DNA from: JABDBE01 sp049585795
GTDB taxonomy: Bacteria; Acidobacteriota; Terriglobia; Terriglobales; Acidobacteriaceae
Assembly (NCBI GenBank): GCA_049585795.1
Contig: JBAVAQ010000085.1
Span: 18,192 to 82,191 of the forward strand
Direction: 5' to 3'
DNA length: 64,000 nucleotides
Positions 46,805 to 55,255 of this stretch are shown in pieces (positions within the stretch are counted from its first letter, which is position 1; every line of letters starts with the position of its first letter). Both the position numbers and the translations under genes were made by a program. The notes under the pieces are model-generated. The model was not told where the DNA came from and ran no database searches. It saw only the letters and a list, made by a program, of their open reading frames with translations.

Positions 46805-47906
46805 TTATTGCTTTTCTGCGCGGCGCATTTGCAAATAGGCGCGGATGAAGGGTTGCAGGTCGCCGTCGATGACGCGATCGACATCGCCGACTTCCATCTT
46901 GGTGCGGTGGTCTTTGATTAGACGATACGGTTGCAGAGTGTACGAGCGGATTTGCGAGCCGAAGTCGATGTCGAGTTTGGAGTCTTCGATCTTCTTGGTC
47001 GCTGCGCGCTTCTTTTCCAGTTCGTTTTCGTAGAGCTTGGAACGAAGCATGCTCATGGCGCGGTCTTTGTTTTTGTGCTGCGAGCGTTCGTTTTGACAGG
47101 AAGCAACGATTCCGGTGGGGATGTGAGTGATGCGCACGGCGGAGTCGGTGGTATTGACGTGCTGGCCGCCCTTGCCGCTGGAACGATAAGTATCGATGCG
47201 CAAGTCTTCCGGCCTGATGACGATATCGATGCTGTCGTCAATTTCCGGGGAGACGAAGACGCTGGCGAAAGATGTATGGCGGCGCTTGGCTTGATCGAAC
47301 GGCGAAATGCGGACCAGTCGATGCACTCCGATTTCGCTGGTCAGCAGGCCGAACGCGTATTCTCCATTGACCGCGAAGGTCGCCGACTTGAGGCCCGCTT
47401 CTTCGCCGGGCTGGTAATCGTAGAGCACAGTTTCGAATCCTTGACGCTCGGCCCACCGCAAATACATTCGGAGGAGCATATCGGCCCAGTCCTGCGATTC
47501 GGTGCCGCCTGCCCCTGGGTGGATAGTGACGATCGCGTTGCGGGCGTCGTTTTCGCCGGATAGGAGGGTTTCGGTTTCGAGGGCGTCGACGAGTTGGCGC
47601 AGAGAGTCGATTTCGCGGCGCAGGTCGGCGTCGACACTTTCGCCTTCGCGGGCTAGCTCAAAGTAGGCGGAAATATCGTCGCTATGGCGGATTAAGTTGG
47701 CTTCGTTGGCCAACATATCTTCCAGGCGCTTTTTCTCGCGCATGACCTGCTGGGATTTTTGCGGATTCGACCAGAGATTGGGGTCGGAGGCTTGCTTTTC
47801 GACCTCGGTCAGATGTTGGCGCAGATTGCCTGCGTCAAAGATACTCCCGAAGTTCGCGGACTTTATCTTTCAGGACGGCGTATTCTTTTTCCAGCTCTTC
47901 GACCAT
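46805..47906 (-). CDS. prfB: Peptide chain release factor 2 with programmed +1 frameshift
   Basis: 366 residues when read with the frameshift. Translation starts at ATG 47906 (AGAGGA upstream), gives 23 residues (MVEELEKEYAVLKDKVRELR and EYL) and meets UGA at 47837-47835. A +1 slip on CUU lets the ribosome continue LDAGNLRQHL and so on to 46805. The remainder has the RF2 stop-codon tripeptide SPF, the catalytic GGQ (SGKGGQHVN) and full RF2 length (E. coli RF2 is 365). It releases peptides at UAA and UGA. Last gene after lpxD, the P-loop gene and lnt on this strand. Without the frameshift only residues from about 55 on would be annotated. Confidence 0.96.
47830..47850 (-). promoter_or_regulatory. 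RF2 programmed frameshift site
   Basis: On the coding strand CGGGAG-TAT-CTT-TGA-C: a Shine-Dalgarno-like GGGAG three bases before the slippery CUU, then UGA followed by C. This is the classical autoregulatory site: low RF2 favours slippage and makes more RF2. Confidence 0.93.
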
Positions 47907-47933
47907 GGTGTTTCCTCTTTGAATTCGTCGCGG

Positions 47934-47993
47934 GAGACGTTGCCAGCAACGTCTCTACAGAGCGGCGGCAGAAACGTAGCTTGCTATGTTTCT
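47934..47993. repeat. AGAnACGTTGC palindromes, copies 2 and 3
   Basis: Copy 2, 47934-47955: GAGACGTTGC-CA-GCAACGTCTC, ten perfect base pairs. Copy 3, 47970-47993: AGAAACGTAGC-TT-GCTATGTTTCT, one mismatched position. Copy 3 includes the last codons and TAG stop of lnt (47984-47986). Both lie between lnt and prfB in the same transcript. Confidence 0.7.
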
Positions 47994-49567
47994 TTTTGTT
48001 TACGAGCCAGCCGCATAAGCAACGCTGCTAGTGAAATTATCGCACATAGATAGGCGAACCAATCGCCGTGGCGGGTGTAGAACGTGGTTGCGTTCACGAG
48101 TGCGTAAGGTGCGGACAGCGCAGTGCGGGTTTTGCGGGTCGCGCTGGCGACGGTTCGTCCGTTGGGATCGATGACAGCGGTGACTCCGGTATTTGTGTCG
48201 AGCAGCAGCCAGCGGTTGTTTTCGACGGCTCGCATGCGGGATTGCTTCAGATGTTGGGCGTAGGCTCCGCTGTCGCCGTACCAGCCATCGTTGGATATGT
48301 TCACCAGCACTTGGGCTCCGTTGTTGGCGAATTGCCGGATATCGTCAGGGAAGATGGATTCGTAGCAGATGAAAACCCCGAGCTTAGTTCCGCCGGCATC
48401 GAGCGGTTGGCGCGACGTGCCTCGGGAAAAATCGCCGACTTCTTTGGTCAGACCTCCGGCGAAAGAGAATATTTGTTTGAAAGGCACATACTCGCCGAAG
48501 GGGACGAGATGAATTTTGTCGTAGCGAGAAGTCCATTCGCCACTCGGGCTCACGAGCGAGGCGGAGTTGTAGATTTCCGTGGGCTGATTTGGCGTCGCGC
48601 TGGCATTGCGAATGCCAATGCTGCCTGCAAGCACCCACGCGTTCGCTTGGCGCGCGACGTTGCTGACTGCATCGCGGAAGAGTGGGTCGCTGGCATAAAA
48701 CGGAGCCGGGTTTTCGGGCCAGACGATCAAGTCGGGATGCGCTGCGCCATTCGAAGCGAGGCTGATCGCACTCAAGTCGCGAATGGTGTCGTTGAAATAC
48801 TGCTTTGTCCAATCTGGTCCTTCGAGAATGGGTACATTGGCCTGCACCAGAACCGCGGTGTGGTCCGCGGGAATCGCCGGCGCCGGAACCAAACTTCCGG
48901 CTTGCAAAATCAGCGCAGCGACGACGGCAGCAAGCAAGAGCTGTTTGCGCTTTTCGCGCGCTACCAAGAAAGCGGCAGCCAGTGCTGCATTTACCAGCAT
49001 GATCTCGAACGACAACCCATAAACCCCCGTGACCGAGGCGACGCGGGCCAGCGGAATGTTGTCGACCTGTGTCGTGCCCAGCAGGCCCCACGGGAAACCG
49101 GTGATGCGGGTGCGAGCCAGTTCTACGGCGACCCAGAGCACCGGCGAGAGCAGCAATACTCGCAGGTTGACTGGACGGCTTCCCGCTATCAAGCTCACCA
49201 ACAGGCCAAAGACGCCCTGGTAGATCGCGAGGTAGAGGCAGAACAGAATCAGAATAACAATTCCGACTGGCGTGCTCACGCCGCCGTATTGGTGCATGAC
49301 GCTGTAAATCCAGTAGCAGGTGCCCGCGTACCACAGAATCCCGCAGGCGTACCCGAGCAAGAACCCTTGCAGTGTGGTTGCGGGCAACAGCTTGATCCCG
49401 GCGCGCAACTGGAGCGTGTCTGGTTCTCGGGCCCGCAAGAGCGCGATTAACAATGGCGTGACCGCTACCCAGCAGAGCATGTAAAGATTGGGAAGCGGGA
49501 AAATCAGGATCTGCAGAACAGCGGAGAGCAGAACCAAAAGCCAAGCAGTCTTGTGAATTTGTGACAC
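47984..49567 (-). CDS. lnt: Apolipoprotein N-acyltransferase
   Basis: 527 residues. N-terminal six-helix membrane part about 1-225 (with GILWYAGTCYWIYSVM and ITGFPWGLLG), C-terminal nitrilase domain about 235-490 on the periplasmic side, and a last helix about 500-520. The triad is present: Glu in LIVWPENPAP, Lys in RYDKIHLVPFGEYVPF, Cys in GVFICYESIFPD. It adds the third acyl chain to lipoproteins, which implies a diderm envelope. It is followed by prfB. Confidence 0.95.
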   Translation of the reverse strand: MSQIHKTAWLLVLLSAVLQILIFPLPNLYMLCWVAVTPLLIALLRAREPDTLQLRAGIKLLPATTLQGFLLGYACGILWYAGTCYWIYSVMHQYGGVSTPVGIVILILFCLYLAIYQGVFGLLVSLIAGSRPVNLRVLLLSPVLWVAVELARTRITGFPWGLLGTTQVDNIPLARVASVTGVYGLSFEIMLVNAALAAAFLVAREKRKQLLLAAVVAALILQAGSLVPAPAIPADHTAVLVQANVPILEGPDWTKQYFNDTIRDLSAISLASNGAAHPDLIVWPENPAPFYASDPLFRDAVSNVARQANAWVLAGSIGIRNASATPNQPTEIYNSASLVSPSGEWTSRYDKIHLVPFGEYVPFKQIFSFAGGLTKEVGDFSRGTSRQPLDAGGTKLGVFICYESIFPDDIRQFANNGAQVLVNISNDGWYGDSGAYAQHLKQSRMRAVENNRWLLLDTNTGVTAVIDPNGRTVASATRKTRTALSAPYALVNATTFYTRHGDWFAYLCAIISLAALLMRLARKQKET

Positions 49568-49630
49568 GCCAGCAGGATAGCAAATTGTCGATCGCGGTCC
49601 AGGGTGGGGAATGCTTGCAGCTCCCGGTTC

Positions 49631-50254
49631 TCAGCTCTCGGTTCTCAGTTTCGGAGCAATCATGCTTTTGACAAACTCTACGATCTCTGGCGTCACGTAT
49701 TCGGGCGGATGAATTTCGAAGATCGGACGGCCTGCAACTGGTTTCAGCGAGATCCCTGACCAGGCGGGCTGGCCTTCCTTCGAAGCGTGCAGAATGACCG
49801 CGTCGGCTTGGTCGAGAAATTCCTGGGCTGAGCGTTTGAAGTCCGCGGTGGATGGATCGAGAACTGTCAAGTAAAGATCGGGGCGAATAAACTTCAGAAT
49901 GCTGTTTGATTCGAGGATTGTGTTTTCTGATTCGGCGAGTCGGCGGCGGATGGTTGGTATGGCTTCGGCCAGGCGGCCTTGTTCGGTGCGGGCCCAAAGC
50001 GCGCGAATCGCACCCGCTAGGAGAAAACGCGACGTATCAGATTCGCCTGAACGATCTTTTTCTTCCGAGATCGCCCAAGTATGATCGTCGGTGGCGCAGT
50101 GGCAAGATTCTCCGTTGAGCGAACAGACGCCGTGTCCGTATTGCGTGATCTTCAGGGCGGTCCAGTGGTAAGCGGGCAGAGCTGCGATCAGGCCAGCGAC
50201 TACGCTGGTTTTGCCAACGCTGCGGGAGTGTCCGCCGATGACGACGATTGCCAT
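49631..50254 (-). CDS. P-loop NTPase of unknown function (BioD/CobQ-like P-loop)
   Basis: 207 residues from ATG 50254; a longer frame to 50293 is possible. The N-terminus reads MAIVVIGGHSRSVGKTSVV, a P-loop with the spacing of dethiobiotin synthetase and CobQ-like enzymes (G-x5-GKT). CSLNGESCHC at about 45-54 places three cysteines close together and may bind metal. Further segments: SGESDTSRFLLAGA and RPDLYLTVLDPSTADFK. The family is not recognised. It lies between lpxD and lnt on the same strand, suggesting an envelope or cofactor role. Confidence 0.72.
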   Translation of the reverse strand: MAIVVIGGHSRSVGKTSVVAGLIAALPAYHWTALKITQYGHGVCSLNGESCHCATDDHTWAISEEKDRSGESDTSRFLLAGAIRALWARTEQGRLAEAIPTIRRRLAESENTILESNSILKFIRPDLYLTVLDPSTADFKRSAQEFLDQADAVILHASKEGQPAWSGISLKPVAGRPIFEIHPPEYVTPEIVEFVKSMIAPKLRTES

Positions 50255-50300
50255 GATGATTTCATTTCGCGGGCGGGGGCGCCCGCGCCACATAAAATCT

Positions 50301-51308
50301 CTATTCTTTCTTTGCCAATCGCGCCAACGTCGCCAGCTCTTTCAGGTATTCCCGTACTGGCTTGGCCGGAGTTCCCCAGAAGGCAATTCCCCTCCCGCGC
50401 AAAATTTTGCTGGGCAGGACGCCACCTTGCCCTCCGAGCATTACTCCTTCTTCGATGCGGGCGTGTTCTCCGATGCCAACCTGGCCTCCGAGGACGACGT
50501 TCTTCTCTATGGTAATGCTGCCCGAAAGGCCGGTTTGCGCGGCGATCACGACGTCTTCTCCGATCAGGCAGTTGTGGCCGATGTGCACAAGGTTGTCGAT
50601 TTTCGTGCCTCGGGCGATGCGGGTTACATCGAGAGCCCCCCGATCAATGGTTGTGTTCGCGCCGATCTCGACGTCGTCTTCGATTTCGAGGCGTCCGACC
50701 TGAGGAAATTTTTCATACCGGCCAGTCGCCCGATCGCGCACGTAGCCGAAGCCGTCGCTGCCGAGGACGGCACCGGAATGAGCGATGACGCGGTCTCCGA
50801 GGCGCACGCCCGGATAGACAGTTACATTCGGATACAGATTGCAGTTGCGCCCGATGAGAGCGTTCGCACCGATCACGGTGCCGGCGCCGATCCGGGTGTG
50901 CTCGCCGATGTGCGCTTCTTCGGCGATGACGACTAGCTCTTCTACCGTTAGATCGTTCGCTAGTTTCGCCGATGGATGCACGATTGCGCTCGGATGAATG
51001 CCGGGCTTTGGCTCTGGTTTCGGACAAAGAAGTTGCGCAGCGCGGGCAAAAGCCAGCCGGGGTTGGGTGGCGAGAAGCAGCGGCTTGGGGTTCGTCTCTC
51101 CCACCGCGAAATCGCCCACGATTACGGCAGCGGCACGCGATTTGAGGGCTGAATGAAGATGTCTCTCATCGTCTACGAAAATCAGGTCGCCCGGCCCTGC
51201 CGATTGGGCGCCTGAAATGCCTGTCAGTTGGACAGTTTCGTCCCCGAGGACGCGAGCCTGCACAAAGTCGGCGACCTCTTGGACGGATCGCGCCCTGACT
51301 AAAGTCAT
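50301..51308 (-). CDS. lpxD: UDP-3-O-acylglucosamine N-acyltransferase
   Basis: 335 residues. N-terminal uridine-binding domain about 1-105 (GDLIFVDDERHLHSAL), left-handed beta-helix of hexapeptide repeats about 105-300 (VHPSAKLANDLTVEE, IGAGTVIGANALIG), catalytic His in NLVHIGHNC, and a C-terminal helix. LpxD adds the N-linked acyl chain in the third step of lipid A synthesis. No lpxA/lpxC/fabZ neighbours are in the window. It heads the row lpxD / P-loop / lnt / prfB. Confidence 0.95.
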   Translation of the reverse strand: MTLVRARSVQEVADFVQARVLGDETVQLTGISGAQSAGPGDLIFVDDERHLHSALKSRAAAVIVGDFAVGETNPKPLLLATQPRLAFARAAQLLCPKPEPKPGIHPSAIVHPSAKLANDLTVEELVVIAEEAHIGEHTRIGAGTVIGANALIGRNCNLYPNVTVYPGVRLGDRVIAHSGAVLGSDGFGYVRDRATGRYEKFPQVGRLEIEDDVEIGANTTIDRGALDVTRIARGTKIDNLVHIGHNCLIGEDVVIAAQTGLSGSITIEKNVVLGGQVGIGEHARIEEGVMLGGQGGVLPSKILRGRGIAFWGTPAKPVREYLKELATLARLAKKE

Positions 51309-51363
51309 GGCACCTTTTTATACGTTTGGCTCGGGAAAGGAAAGCTGGGGCTAGAATGTTGGC

Positions 51364-51510
51364 ATGGAGCGGAAGATTTTCTGGATCAGCTTCACCGTGC
51401 TGGGCCTGGCAGCCGATTTTGTTTTGCCGCTATGGTGGGCCTTGGCGGCAACCATCCCAATTGTCTTTGTGAGCTGGTGGATCGCGTACCGGAGTGACTG
51501 GTTTGGCTAG
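51364..51510 (+). CDS. Small membrane protein, 48 residues
   Basis: ATG 51364 to TAG 51508, divergent from lpxD 55 bases away. It starts MERKIFWISFTVLGLAA and contains two hydrophobic stretches (about 6-22 and 26-42) joined by LPLWW, ending IAYRSDWFG. No clear ribosome binding site. Composition and the clean two-helix layout support a real gene; function unknown. Confidence 0.5.
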   Translation: MERKIFWISFTVLGLAADFVLPLWWALAATIPIVFVSWWIAYRSDWFG

Positions 51511-51609
51511 AACTCAGGAGCTCGTCTCATAGATCTGTTTCCGTTACTGCTGGCGCAACAGCGATTCATCAAAAGCTAAGGTGATCGCTGAACCAAAGTC
51601 CGGGCTGCC

Positions 51610-52127
51610 ATGTCCTATTGGCTGGAAAACACGGGGCAGAAAGCTATTGATTCCGACACAAAGCGGGCCAAAGCAGGAGCAATTTGGCTATGTTTTGTTG
51701 CGGTAGCGACTATTCTCAATTCGCTGATACTGTTCAAGTATTCTCGTTTCATCGACCTCTTCATTGGACTTTCGTTTACACAGTTCATTGATGCGATTTT
51801 CGTGGGAATGCAACTTGAACCATTGGGGGCGCCTTGGTGGTATACGGCTCTACCGCATTGGTGTTAGACGCGCCATTTGTCTTCGCGTTGCTGCTGCTTG
51901 CCGTGAAGGTCGGGAGACGGCGGCGGCGTGCTACCCAGGTCAGCCTTTGGCTATACGCAATTGACACTCTCGCCATTACGCTCAGCTTCGCAGCGTCGAT
52001 AACAGTCTTTCACTTGCCCATCAAAACACTTGCTTGGCAATCCTTGACTCTCATTGTTCATGGCGCCGGCCTGTTCGTCCTTTCCCGCGCATGGCGAGCT
52101 TCCGCGATTGCACAAGCTACCGCATGA
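51610..52127 (+). pseudogene. Small multi-helix membrane protein interrupted in a G-run
   Basis: The first frame (51610-51867) reads MSYWLENTGQKAIDSDTKRA and a helix (GAIWLCFVAVATILNSLILF), then stops. The next frame continues the protein as GGALVVYGSTALVLDAPF, VFALLLLAVKVGRRRRRATQ and two more helices to 52127. The frames join if one G is added to the G5 run at 51825-51829, giving about 172 residues and five helices. A sequencing deletion, a true lesion or phase variation are all possible. The family is unknown. Confidence 0.6.
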
Positions 52128-52239
52128 CTGACGAGAGCGGGGCATTTGCAGTCATGGACCGGTCGTCGCGAATTCTTCGCAGGAAAGGAAATAGCAATCA
52201 TTGCGCACGCTCTAAGAAAAACACCGTGCGTCCCAGGAG

Positions 52240-53139
52240 CTAGTAAAGCGGGGGCTGGCCTTCGGGCCGGGTCTTCCATCGCCGATGCACCCATAGCCAT
52301 TGATCTGAGTACCGCCTTACGTAATCCTCAATCACCTTCGTGAAAAGGGCTGTGTTGGCTACCGCGTCGGCATCGTCGTCGCCAGTGCGGATCAGGTTTA
52401 TCGCGGGATCAAAGCGCAGGCGGTATTTTCGCAAGGCGGGATCCCAAATCGTGAAACCTGGGACTACGGCAGCGTCAGTGCGCAACGCGATTCTGGCCAA
52501 GCCGCTGGCTGTGCACGCCGGGATTCCAAAGAAGTCAACAAATACGCCTTGCGGCGGGGTCATGTTCGTGTCCATGAGAATGCCCACGGTTTCTCCGGCT
52601 TTCATGGCCGAGAGCAGGCCGCGGACGAAGTCGTCTTTGTCGACCATGGAGTTGCCGTGCATAGTCCGATATTGGCGGGTCAGGCGATCGAGGTAGACGT
52701 TATCGAGCGGACGCATCACGACGTGCAGCGGATGTCCGTGCAGGGAATGAGTAAAGGCTGAAAGCTCCCAGGCTCCCAAGTGTGCAGTTAGAAACAGAAC
52801 ACCTTTGCCGCGCGCCAGAGCACGCTCGAAGTTTTCGAATCCGTCGTAGACCACGACTTTGCTGACGTTCTCCCGTGTGTACGTGGGGAATAAACAAACT
52901 TCCGCGGCCTGCCGCCCGAAAGAAGTAAAGACGCCGCGCAGGATTTTGGCGCGTTGATGGTGGGTTTTGTTGGGAAATGCCATCGCCAGGTTGTGCATGC
53001 CCACGCGGCGCAGCCGGAGATGCAGCACATAAACCGTCCAACCGAGAACGATGCCGGCGGCGCGGGCCAACGGACGCGGCAATGCGCCGATGAACTTGAC
53101 CATCACCCAGGCGAGGGCATACTCGAGGCGCTGACGCAT
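52240..53139 (-). CDS. Lipid A-type acyltransferase (LpxL/HtrB family)
   Basis: 299 residues. N-terminal membrane helix (PRPLARAAGIVLGWTVYVLH), then the acyltransferase domain with the HX4E motif HLGAWE at about 119, followed by VMRPLDN, GILMDTNMTPPQGVFVDFFG and DQWLWVHRRWK. These are the landmarks of LpxL/LpxM enzymes, which add secondary acyl chains to Kdo2-lipid IVA. In Acidobacteria it could also acylate another lipid. It is not next to other lipid A genes. Confidence 0.9.
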   Translation of the reverse strand: MRQRLEYALAWVMVKFIGALPRPLARAAGIVLGWTVYVLHLRLRRVGMHNLAMAFPNKTHHQRAKILRGVFTSFGRQAAEVCLFPTYTRENVSKVVVYDGFENFERALARGKGVLFLTAHLGAWELSAFTHSLHGHPLHVVMRPLDNVYLDRLTRQYRTMHGNSMVDKDDFVRGLLSAMKAGETVGILMDTNMTPPQGVFVDFFGIPACTASGLARIALRTDAAVVPGFTIWDPALRKYRLRFDPAINLIRTGDDDADAVANTALFTKVIEDYVRRYSDQWLWVHRRWKTRPEGQPPLY

Positions 53140-53269
53140 GTTGGGGGAAAGGGTGACGGTAGCACCGGGAAAACCTTACGTCAAACGAACGGCGGTGCTG
53201 CACTAGTGTGATGTCCCAGAAATTCAGGGAATAATTTCGACGCCTTTTTCGCGGGGATGAGAGGGATTC

Positions 53270-53336
53270 CCTCAGGGGCTAAAGCCCGTGTTTCCTGGCG
53301 TTGGTGACGGCGCGGCTGAAGCCGCGCCCTTTCAAG
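53270..53336. repeat. Two-hairpin REP-like element, copy 3
   Basis: CCTCAGGGGCTAAAGCCCG, spacer, GGCGCGGCT-GA-AGCCGCGCC (53309-53328), then CTTTC. Same order and loop sequences (TAAA, CTGAAG) as copies 1 and 2, with compensating changes in both stems. Confidence 0.7.
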
Positions 53337-53402
53337 GCATTTCTATTTATGCCGCGAATTTACGGGAGAGCACAGTAACGTCCCCAGAACAAAGCATCTG
53401 CC

Positions 53403-54101
53403 TTACTTACTGGCCTCCTTCGCCCATTTCGCCAACGTTTCGAGGAACGGATAGGCGGCGGCCGGCGGTTGGATCTGCCCCTGAAGGGCGGCTTTCGTGC
53501 TCACCATGTGCCCGTAGAATTCTCGGGTGCTATCATTGTCCTGACGAATGACGCCGCCGTCCAGCGCTAATCCGGCGAAAACTCCGCGAGCCCGCGAGTA
53601 GCTCAGGATTTGGGCGCGCATCTTCCAATCGGTGCCGGCGGCGGCTTGGCGGCCGACCGGACCGGCGGCGACACTGGCGTCTGCACCCAGTTTGAACTGG
53701 CTGGAGAGAAGCTGGCGCATGCCGTCGTCATTCATGACCAGCATGACTAAATCGACCGCCTGGCCTCCAATCTGCAGGCCGAAACTTCCTCCCTTGATCG
53801 TGAAAAAAGCTGGGGCGCTCCACCCTTTGGGGTTTCGGCAACTGGCTAATCCGCGCCCGTAACGCGCGCCCACGACGAAGCCGCCATTCAACATGGAGGG
53901 CACGACAGCCACACATTCGGCCGAACCCAGCACGTCCGAGGGGATGCCCTGGTCAGGGGTGGATTGGATTTCGTTGAGCACATCGGCCGCGGCTTGAACC
54001 CGGTCCTGGGCCTTGCTTTGCTTTCCGGCTTGGTCTTCATCAGTGGCAAAGGCGAGAGTGGCCAGGCCGAGTACTGCACATAAGAGCAAAAGTTTCTTCA
54101 T
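53403..54101 (-). CDS. Secreted SYLF-domain (Ysc84-like) lipid-binding protein
   Basis: 232 residues from ATG 54101; a start at 54119 would add six residues. Signal peptide MKKLLLLCAVLGLATLAFA. The rest is a SYLF domain: AECVAVVPSMLNGGFVVGA, GRGLASCRN, APAFFTIKGGSFGLQIGGQ, RGVFAGLALDGGVI. In eukaryotes the domain binds phosphoinositides; bacterial secreted versions have unknown ligands, perhaps lipids or metal. Confidence 0.9.
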   Translation of the reverse strand: MKKLLLLCAVLGLATLAFATDEDQAGKQSKAQDRVQAAADVLNEIQSTPDQGIPSDVLGSAECVAVVPSMLNGGFVVGARYGRGLASCRNPKGWSAPAFFTIKGGSFGLQIGGQAVDLVMLVMNDDGMRQLLSSQFKLGADASVAAGPVGRQAAAGTDWKMRAQILSYSRARGVFAGLALDGGVIRQDNDSTREFYGHMVSTKAALQGQIQPPAAAYPFLETLAKWAKEASK

Positions 54102-54137
54102 TTGATCTTTCCTACCCATGGGATCTTTGCTGTCCAG

Positions 54138-54234
54138 GTAGCACCGCCGTCCCGGCGGCTGTCGTGGGGGCGTCGGCGCCCCAACAGGCGAGGGCAGGAT
54201 GCCCTGGTGACAGCCGGCAAGATGCCGACGCTAC
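54138..54234. repeat. Composite palindromic intergenic repeat (GTAGC...GCTAC)
   Basis: GTAGC at 54138 and GCTAC at 54230 enclose four hairpins in a row: CCGCC-GTCCC-GGCGG, GGGGCG-TCGG-CGCCCC, GGGCA-GGA-TGCCC, and CGGC-AAGAT-GCCG. This resembles dispersed multi-hairpin elements common in Acidobacteria and related phyla. It lies within the 359-base gap 54102-54460. Confidence 0.6.
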
Positions 54235-54305
54235 AAAAATTCCTAACCGATTCTAATGGATTATCGGGACTCAAGCGGGCTGGAGTATTGATGATTCGGG
54301 CACGT

Positions 54306-54359
54306 ACAAAAAAAATGCGGGGTTGGCAACGGTGACCCTAATCTCCGCTCCCAACCCCG
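54306..54359 (-). terminator. Intrinsic terminator of the LuxR-type regulator gene
   Basis: On the minus strand CGGGGTTGG (54359-54351 complement side) pairs with CCAACCCCG and is followed by CATTTTTTTT, about 100 bases after the regulator's stop at 54461. Confidence 0.7.
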
Positions 54360-54460
54360 TCTCCCAGGTTCTGTGGTAGGTGAACCGAGTATGCGGCAGG
54401 CGGAAAAAGCGGACAAGATTACGAGGGTCATTGTCCTTTAGTAACTTTGCGACAGGCGCC

Positions 54461-55135
54461 CTATTTTGCCGCGACCAGGTTGTGTGTAATGGCATGCACC
54501 GAAAGCGCGATGCGGTTTTGCACGCCGACTTTCCGCATCAACTTGGCGACGTGCGCCTTTACGGTACGCTCTTCAATGCCGAGTGCAGAGCCGATTTCCT
54601 TGTTGGAGCGCCCAGCCACCAGCATTTCCAGAACTTCTTTCTCACGGTCGGTAAAGGTCACTCGGCCGGCGGGAAAAACGCGTCCCGGAGAGGACGACAC
54701 CCGCTCGATGAACATGGACAAGACCCGTCGGGGCGCCCACACGGAACCTTCATTCACAACCCGGATGGCCTGCACGAATTCGCTGGGCGATGCGGCCTCG
54801 TCCACGTAGCCTTTGGCGCCGGACGCGATGGCCTTCAGAATGGTCTCTTCGTCGATGCCGGAACCGGTCACAATAATGCGCAGGTCGGGGCGCGTGGCTT
54901 TCATGGTGGCCATGAGATCGAAAAGGTTCTGGCCATTGCGATTGCCCAGCAGGATGAGATCAATACCTTGCAGGGCGGAGATATCGGGAAGCGAGGCGGA
55001 GATCAACTCGAAATCCGACTCATTGTCAAACAGGGCCCTAAATCCCACGAACCGCAGCGGGTCACTTTCCACCACGGCAATACGGATCGGCGCTTTCTTT
55101 ACCGGTGCAGCTTTCGTGGCCATTGCAGATTTCAT
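54461..55135 (-). CDS. NarL/LuxR-type regulator with degenerate receiver
   Basis: 224 residues. Residues 15-130 have the receiver fold (RIAVVESDPLRFVGFRALF, RIIVTGSGIDEETILKAIASG) but the phosphoacceptor position reads LLGNRNG instead of LLDxxMP, and the conserved lysine segment reads GYVDEAAS. C-terminal LuxR helix-turn-helix about 155-215: LTDREKEVL-like TFTDREKEVLEMLVAGRSNK, IEERTVKAHVAKLMRKV. It is thus probably phosphorylation-independent, or responds to ligand or protein binding. The N-terminus has an extra Lys/Ala segment. Confidence 0.88.
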   Translation of the reverse strand: MKSAMATKAAPVKKAPIRIAVVESDPLRFVGFRALFDNESDFELISASLPDISALQGIDLILLGNRNGQNLFDLMATMKATRPDLRIIVTGSGIDEETILKAIASGAKGYVDEAASPSEFVQAIRVVNEGSVWAPRRVLSMFIERVSSSPGRVFPAGRVTFTDREKEVLEMLVAGRSNKEIGSALGIEERTVKAHVAKLMRKVGVQNRIALSVHAITHNLVAAK

Positions 55136-55255
55136 AGCTTTCCTACTCGAGTAGATGGTTTAGCATATCTGCATTCGTCCCCGATGCAAAGCGCGGTAAC
55201 GGTTTTGCAATTACGGCAGTAACATACAAATATCGTTAGAAAGAGGCAAGAATTC

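Noticed and set aside
48068..49997. Long frames of 460 (plus) and 537 (minus) codons over lnt
   Set aside because: Arg/Pro/Gly-rich translations of the G+C-rich lnt gene in other frames; Lnt has its full catalytic triad.
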